Source: Mycobacterium sp. GA-1199 (GTDB lineage: Bacteria > Actinomycetota > Actinomycetes > Mycobacteriales > Mycobacteriaceae). From it: DNA of 64,000 nucleotides. The stretch covers positions 62,001-126,000 of the forward strand of contig NZ_LQIX01000053.1 of NCBI RefSeq assembly GCF_001500045.1. Reading direction: 5' to 3'. A program made the position numbers and the translations under genes. This document shows positions 59,398-64,000 of this stretch, piece after piece. Below the pieces are notes generated by a model, which was not told the origin of the DNA, ran no database searches, and worked only from the letters and a program-made list of their open reading frames with translations. Position 1 is the first letter of the stretch, and each line of letters opens with the position of its first letter.

Positions 59398-59476
59398 GAC
59401 GTTCGGTTGATACCCAATCTTCGTTCCCCCATTCCCGCCGGTGTCAATCATCGTCGACATGGGTCCCCGCGCCTGG

Positions 59477-60946
59477 CTACTCGACGGGGGCGTGTCGGGG
59501 AGTGACCCACTCGGCGGCGTGATCATGCGTGGGCCGCCCCGGCAGCACGACGTGCATTGACGTACCGGGGGGTTGCCCGCCCGGGACGGTGTCCTCGATT
59601 CGCAGCGAACCGCCGTGTTTGAGCACGACCTGCTTCACGATCGCCAGTCCGAGGCCCGAGCCCGACATCGACCGGGCTGTCGTGGACCGGTAGAACCGCT
59701 CGAACACGAGTGGACGCTCCTGGGGCGGAATGCCGGGACCGTAGTCGGAGACCACCAACTCAGCGTTCATCGAGTCGATCTGCATCAAGCGCACGGTCAC
59801 CAGGCCGCCTGGCGGACTCCATTTCGCGGCGTTGTCGAGCAGATTCAGCACGGCGCGCGCCAAGCCGGCCGAGTCACCGTAGACCAGCCATGGTGTCGTC
59901 GTCGCCTCGAACTCAATATCGTTGCGGCGGCGCCGAACTCGTTCCAGCGACCGGTCCACGATCTCTGCGACGTCGACCATCTCGTGCACGGTGACACCCG
60001 CGTCGTCACGCGTCAGGTCGACCAGATCCCCGACCAGCGTGGACAATTCCTCGATCTGGGCGATCACGTCGGCCCGCAGTTCGGCCATCTCGTCCTCCGG
60101 CAACCGCGGCGCGCCGGGTGCCATCGACGCCATCAGCAGTTCGACATTCGTGCGCAACGACGTCAGCGGGGTGCGTAGCTCATGGCCTGCATCGGTCACC
60201 AGGCGGGCCTGGCGTTCGCGGGACTCGGCCAACGCGCGCAGCATCATGTTGAACGCCTCGGTGAGACGGGCGAGTTCGTCGCTGCCGAACACCGGTATGG
60301 GTCTCAGGTCATCGGTGCGCGCCACCCGCTCGGCGGCCTGGGTCAACCGCGCCACGGGACGCAGGCCCGCTCTAGCGACAGCACCGCCGGCGATCGCGGC
60401 GACCGCGACCCCAATGCCACCGACGACGATCAGCACCGTGCTCAACCGTCGGAGCAGCGCGGTGGTGGGCGCCATGCTCTTGGAGATCAACAGCGAACTG
60501 TCGTTGGACAGGTGCATCGCGAGCACCCGCTGATGATCGACGGTGCGCAACGACATGATCAGATCTCCACGCAGGACGGCCTTTTCGGGGTCGCCCAGCG
60601 GCAGCGTCTGGCCCTGTTGATTGGCCGTGAAGATGGCCCGGCCGGGGATCACCAGCATCGCGTTGACGTCCGAGTACGCGGTGCCCTCGATGGCCTTACT
60701 CGGATCTGCTTGCAGCGAGCCGCTTTCCATGAGTAGTCGTGCCCGGTTGCGCAGTTGGTTGTCGACGTCGTCGTACAACGCGCGCGACACCACCGCCCAG
60801 ACCGCCACCGTGGTCAGAACCACGACCATCGCCACCATCGACATCGCCAGCAGCATCACGCGCCAGCGCAACGACACCGAGCTGGTTCTCGACGGCGGTC
60901 GAGGCGCTTCGGCTTGGGGCGCAGCCCCGTAATTCGGCACGGACAT
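59477..60946 (-). CDS. mprB: Sensor histidine kinase MprB
   Basis: Envelope-stress sensor, 489 residues. Two membrane helices at about 29-53 and 168-192 enclose an extracytoplasmic domain of about 115 residues. HAMP follows, then the H box TDAGHELRTPLTSL (His 255), the N box LLDNAAKWSPPGG, and G boxes SDYGPGIP and GSGLGLAIVKQ. Its ATG overlaps the mprA stop (TGATG). It is read after mprA and followed by pepD. Confidence 0.95.
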   Translation of the reverse strand: MSVPNYGAAPQAEAPRPPSRTSSVSLRWRVMLLAMSMVAMVVVLTTVAVWAVVSRALYDDVDNQLRNRARLLMESGSLQADPSKAIEGTAYSDVNAMLVIPGRAIFTANQQGQTLPLGDPEKAVLRGDLIMSLRTVDHQRVLAMHLSNDSSLLISKSMAPTTALLRRLSTVLIVVGGIGVAVAAIAGGAVARAGLRPVARLTQAAERVARTDDLRPIPVFGSDELARLTEAFNMMLRALAESRERQARLVTDAGHELRTPLTSLRTNVELLMASMAPGAPRLPEDEMAELRADVIAQIEELSTLVGDLVDLTRDDAGVTVHEMVDVAEIVDRSLERVRRRRNDIEFEATTTPWLVYGDSAGLARAVLNLLDNAAKWSPPGGLVTVRLMQIDSMNAELVVSDYGPGIPPQERPLVFERFYRSTTARSMSGSGLGLAIVKQVVLKHGGSLRIEDTVPGGQPPGTSMHVVLPGRPTHDHAAEWVTPRHAPVE

Positions 60947-61638
60947 CAGGGAGGTGTTTCGCGAAGCACATAACCCACCCCGCGCACGGTGTGGATCAGT
61001 CGCGGCTCTCCTTCGGCTTCGGTCTTGCGGCGCAGGTAACCGACGTACACCTCGAGGGCGTTACCGGACGTCGGAAAGTCGAAGCCCCACACCTCTTCGA
61101 GGATGCGACTGCGCGTCAGCACCCGGCGCGGATTGGCGATCAGCATCTCGAGAAGCGCGAACTCGGTGCGGGTCAGGCTGATCTGGCGTTCGCCCCTGGT
61201 GACCTCGCGGGTGACGGGGTCGAGCGTCAGATCGGAGAAGGTCATCGCCGCCGAGTCCGCGCCGTCGTCGGGGCCCGTGCGGCGCAACAGCGCCCGCATC
61301 CGAGCCAACAGTTCTTCGAGCGCGAACGGCTTGGGTAGGTAGTCGTCGGCTCCGGCGTCCAGGCCGGCGACCCGCTCGGAGACCGAGTCGCGTGCCGTCA
61401 GCACCAGGATCGGCAGGTCGTCACCGGTGCTGCGGAGCTGACGGCACACCTCGAGGCCGTCCAGGCGCGGCATCATCACATCGAGCACCAGGGCATCGGG
61501 CCGATCGCTGGCGATCCGTTCCAGCGCCTCGACGCCGTCCCCGGCCAGTTCGACTGAGTAACCGTTGAACGAGAGTGAACGGCGCAGCGACTCGCGCACC
61601 GCGCGATCGTCATCGACGACAAGTATGCGCACAGCCAC
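60946..61638 (-). CDS. mprA: Response regulator MprA
   Basis: OmpR-family regulator of 230 residues, the same as in M. tuberculosis. The receiver domain has the acidic pocket VVDDDRAV, phospho-acceptor Asp 53 (LDVMMPRLDG), LTARD and PKPFALEEL. The winged-helix domain follows (LTRTEFALLEML, VYVGYLRRK, IHTVRGVGYVL). GTG 61638 is the start; a TTGACA sequence lies immediately upstream. Two CTCTCAG repeats before it (61655-61672) form the MprA box, so it is autoregulated. Confidence 0.96.
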   Translation of the reverse strand: MAVRILVVDDDRAVRESLRRSLSFNGYSVELAGDGVEALERIASDRPDALVLDVMMPRLDGLEVCRQLRSTGDDLPILVLTARDSVSERVAGLDAGADDYLPKPFALEELLARMRALLRRTGPDDGADSAAMTFSDLTLDPVTREVTRGERQISLTRTEFALLEMLIANPRRVLTRSRILEEVWGFDFPTSGNALEVYVGYLRRKTEAEGEPRLIHTVRGVGYVLRETPP

Positions 61639-61654
61639 AGTGTCAACCCCCTGT

Positions 61655-61672
61655 CTGAGAGCGACCTGAGAG
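61655..61672 (-). promoter_or_regulatory. MprA box upstream of mprA
   Basis: CTGAGAG-CGAC-CTGAGAG (plus strand), two perfect direct repeats with 11-base period, 17 bases before the start codon. It matches the direct-repeat sites known for M. tuberculosis MprA. Confidence 0.75.
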
Positions 61673-61703
61673 GCGCGCCGGAACCGGTGCGCCCGGCACC
61701 GCG

Positions 61704-61877
61704 CTAGCGGCGGTCGAGGTCGATCAGGCCGAGGCGGGCGGCCTTGAGCAACCGGCGCGGCACCTTGTGCTGCTGACCGGCGACGTTGACGCCCACGAGT
61801 TCCGTGCGCTTGGCCTTCCACTGCGCACGCCGGCTACGGGTGTTCGCGCGCGACATCCTGCGCTTGGGCACAGCCAT
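61704..61877 (-). CDS. rpmF: 50S ribosomal protein L32
   Basis: A 57-residue ribosomal protein: MAVPKRRMSRANTRSRRAQW at the N terminus, and a basic middle. It contains no Cys, so it is the zinc-free form. ATG 61877 is preceded by AGAGGAG; the frame extends 27 codons upstream without similarity. It lies upstream of mprA on the same strand with a 65-base gap. Confidence 0.95.
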   Translation of the reverse strand: MAVPKRRMSRANTRSRRAQWKAKRTELVGVNVAGQQHKVPRRLLKAARLGLIDLDRR

Positions 61878-62073
61878 GGTCGAGATCTCCTCTTGAGGGG
61901 GTAAGTCTGGCGCCGCGCGCACGGGTAGGCGCCGGCAAGTGTCCTTCAGGATAGCCAACGACCTGCGTAGCCTCCAAAACAGCGGAATTCGATGGCCCGA
62001 ACCTTGACGCGGTACCGCTGGTCATCGTTAACCTACCGGTTGGTTGGCAGCGGCCGCGACGAAGGGAGCCCGC

Positions 62074-63792
62074 GTGACCTCTGCACGTGGTCCGGTCCGG
62101 ATCGGCAACTGTTCGGGGTTCTACGGTGACCGGCTTTCGGCCATGCGCGAAATGCTCACCGGCGGTGATCTCGACTACCTGACCGGCGATTATCTCGCCG
62201 AGCTGACGATGCTGATCCTGGCCCGCGACCGCGCCAAGTCCGCCGACCGCGGCTACGCCAAGACATTCCTGAACCAGCTCGAAGAATGCCTCGGCCTGGC
62301 GCTCGACCGGGGTGTGCGCATCGTCACCAACGCCGGCGGGCTCAACCCCGCCGGGCTCGCCGATGCGGTACGAACGCTCGCGGACCGGTTGGGGTTGACG
62401 GTCGACGTGGCACACGTCGAGGGTGACGATCTGGTCGGGCGCTCGGAGGAGTTCGGGTTCGATTCGGTTCTGGCGGCCAACGCCTATCTCGGCGGGTGGG
62501 GCATCGTCGAGTGCCTCAACTCCGGCGCCAACGTGGTGGTGACCGGCCGCGTGACCGACGCATCCGTGACCGTCGGGCCGGCCGCCGCGCACCACGGCTG
62601 GAGTCGCACCGAATACGACCGGATCGCCGGTGCGGTCGCGGCCGGCCACGTCATCGAATGCGGCGCCCAGGCGACCGGCGGCAACTACGCGTTCTTCGCC
62701 CGCGACTTCCCCGATCTGAGCGCCCTGCTCCGGCCGGGGTTTCCGCTCGCCGAGATCCACTCGGACGGTTCCTCGGTCATCACCAAACACCCGGGCACCG
62801 GCGGCGCGGTCACCGTCGACACCGTCACGGCGCAACTGCTGTACGAGATAGGCGGGGCGCGCTACGCCAATCCCGATACGACGCTGCGTGTCGACAGCAT
62901 CGAGCTCTCCGATGACGGGCCGGACCGTGTGCGGATCTCCGGCGTGCGCGGGGAGCCGCCGCCGCCCGCGCTGAAGGTTTCACTCAACAGCATCGGCGGA
63001 TTCCGCAACGAGATGACGCTCGTCCTGACGGGCCTCGACATCGAGGCCAAGGCGGAGTTGGTGCGGCGCCAGCTCGAGGCGGACCTGACCGTCAAACCGG
63101 CCCAGTTCGAGTGGACCCTGGCGCGCACCGACCACCTCGACGCCGACACAGAAGAGACCGCGAGCGCACTGTTGCGCTGCGTGGTCCGTGACCCCGATCC
63201 CGCCAACGTGGGCCGCCAATTCTCTTCCGCCGCGGTCGAACTCGCGTTGGCGAGCTATCCCGGCTTCCACGCCACCAGCCCGCCCGGTCAAGGGCAGGTT
63301 TACGGTGTGTTCAAACCGGCCTTCGTCCCGGCCGCGGAGGTGCCCCACGTCGCCGTGCACGCCGACGGTTCTCGAGTCGAGATACCGCCCGCGGGTGACA
63401 CTCTGGAACTGGCACCCGTGCCGCCGGTGACGCTCCCCGAGCCGCTTGCGTTCGGAGAGACCAAACGCGCACCGCTGGGCCTCATCGCCGGCGCCCGCAG
63501 CGGGGACAAGGGCGGCAGCGCGAACATCGGCGTATGGGTGCGGACGGACCGGCAGTGGCGTTGGCTCTCACACATGCTGACCATCGACAAGCTGCGCGAA
63601 CTCCTGCCCGAGACAGCGGATCTGCCCGTCTCGCGCCACCTGCTGCCCAATCTCCGCGCGGTCAACTTCGTCATCGAAGACATCCTCGGCGAGGGCGTCG
63701 CCTACCAGGCACGGTTCGATCCGCAGGCGAAGGGGCTCGGCGAATGGCTGCGCAGCAGGCTCGTCAAAATTCCAGAGGAGTTGCTGCCGTGA
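62074..63792 (+). CDS. AtuA-like (DUF1446) protein, acyclic terpene/acyl-CoA metabolism
   Basis: A 572-residue cytoplasmic protein. The N-terminal DUF1446 part has IGNCSGFYGDRLSAM, YLAELTMLIL, IVTNAGGLNPAGL and NVVVTGRVTDASVTVGP. The C-terminal region has LIAGARSGDKGGSANIGVW and HLLPNLRAVNFVIEDILGEG, as in AtuA of the acyclic-terpene pathway. The M. tuberculosis relative (Rv0976c) lies in the same acyl-CoA gene cluster. GTG 62074 has AAGGGAG six bases ahead; a TTG at 62044 is less likely. Its stop overlaps the acyl-CoA dehydrogenase start. Confidence 0.9.
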   Translation: MTSARGPVRIGNCSGFYGDRLSAMREMLTGGDLDYLTGDYLAELTMLILARDRAKSADRGYAKTFLNQLEECLGLALDRGVRIVTNAGGLNPAGLADAVRTLADRLGLTVDVAHVEGDDLVGRSEEFGFDSVLAANAYLGGWGIVECLNSGANVVVTGRVTDASVTVGPAAAHHGWSRTEYDRIAGAVAAGHVIECGAQATGGNYAFFARDFPDLSALLRPGFPLAEIHSDGSSVITKHPGTGGAVTVDTVTAQLLYEIGGARYANPDTTLRVDSIELSDDGPDRVRISGVRGEPPPPALKVSLNSIGGFRNEMTLVLTGLDIEAKAELVRRQLEADLTVKPAQFEWTLARTDHLDADTEETASALLRCVVRDPDPANVGRQFSSAAVELALASYPGFHATSPPGQGQVYGVFKPAFVPAAEVPHVAVHADGSRVEIPPAGDTLELAPVPPVTLPEPLAFGETKRAPLGLIAGARSGDKGGSANIGVWVRTDRQWRWLSHMLTIDKLRELLPETADLPVSRHLLPNLRAVNFVIEDILGEGVAYQARFDPQAKGLGEWLRSRLVKIPEELLP

Positions 63793-64000
63793 GCATGTGG
63801 CACACCTCCGAGCGCGACCAACTCCGCAAGTCCGTGCGGACATTCGCCGAACGCGAGGTGCTCCCCCACGTCGACGAGTGGGAACGCGAGGGCGAGCTGC
63901 CCCGCGAGTTGCACCTCAAGGCCGGCAAGGCCGGGCTGTTGGGCGCGGGTTTCCCCGAGGCGGTCGGCGGGGGCGGCGGCGACGGGGTCGACGCGGTGGT
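63789..64000 (+). CDS. Acyl-CoA dehydrogenase (3' end outside window)
   Basis: The first 70 residues are visible. MWHTSERDQLRKSVRTFAER, VLPHVDEWEREGELP and LHLKAGKAGLLGAGFPEAVGG are the N-terminal helices of acyl-CoA dehydrogenases. It starts at GTG 63789 (GTGA overlap) or ATG 63795. The position matches fadE13 of M. tuberculosis, next to the AtuA-like gene and biotin-dependent carboxylase genes of a leucine or terpene degradation cluster. Confidence 0.88.
   Translation, partial: MSMWHTSERDQLRKSVRTFAEREVLPHVDEWEREGELPRELHLKAGKAGLLGAGFPEAVGGGGGDGVDAV

Overview
The window is a high-GC actinobacterial chromosome segment, almost certainly from a rapidly growing Mycobacterium (Mycolicibacterium). 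The gene order follows the M. tuberculosis block that runs from mfd and glmU through rpfB, metG, arcA, galU and mprAB to an acyl-CoA dehydrogenase cluster. It also has genes typical of fast growers: MspA-type porins, NADP-glutamate dehydrogenase next to metG, and soxR. GTG starts, leaderless genes, ATGA/GTGA overlaps and strong third-position GC all fit. I see no prophage, insertion sequence, CRISPR array or rRNA.

Layout. 1-9973: mfd (cut by the left edge), a TetR gene, tRNA-Gln, then glmU-prsA-arsC-like-lpqT, an SDR gene, rplY and pth. 10023-18314: accessory metabolism with two lipid- or terpene-like enzymes, TetR, alpha/beta hydrolase, aminoglycoside-phosphotransferase-like protein, a DrrAB-type ABC exporter and a fatty-acyl-AMP ligase. 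18713-26486: the ispE/rsmA/rpfB/tatD set with a small soluble kinase gene wedged between ispE and rsmA, then divergent metG-gdhA. 26548-30851: a tandem duplication of an FAD-dependent oxidoreductase plus an ECF41-type sigma factor, each pair behind a matching promoter-like motif. 30864-38579: pabB, hydrolase, rsmI, pmt, a frameshifted AbiEi/DUF559-like gene bounded by palindromic repeats, arcA, soxR and an AlkB-like gene. 38576-46182: lipoproteins, a PE-PPE-domain hydrolase, a transmembrane Ser/Thr kinase with an LpqN/LpqT-like ectodomain, an AroE-like gene and a cAMP-binding lysine acetyltransferase. 46530-53570: sodA, SDR, tRNA-Ala, the divisome-linked set galU-moeA/glp-rimJ-sepX/glpR, 5-formyl-THF cyclo-ligase and an FmdB-type protein. 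53640-61877: SAF-domain protein, mscL, two identical MspA-type porin genes, a 52-residue small gene, moaB2-pepD-mprB-mprA and rpmF. 62074-64000: AtuA-like gene and the start of an acyl-CoA dehydrogenase.

The genes combine nucleotide-sugar and cell-wall supply (glmU, galU, ispE, rpfB, pmt), DNA and RNA maintenance (mfd, AlkB-like, rsmA, rsmI, pth), envelope permeability and stress sensing (porins, mscL, mprAB-pepD, kinases, soxR, sodA), and lipid or terpenoid metabolism. The most distinctive features are the duplicated ECF41 modules with matching promoter spacing, the apparent CTG start of rsmA overlapping the rpfB stop, the identical porin genes with an altered constriction, a family of about 65-bp palindromes, and a kinase whose ectodomain resembles the window's own LpqT.
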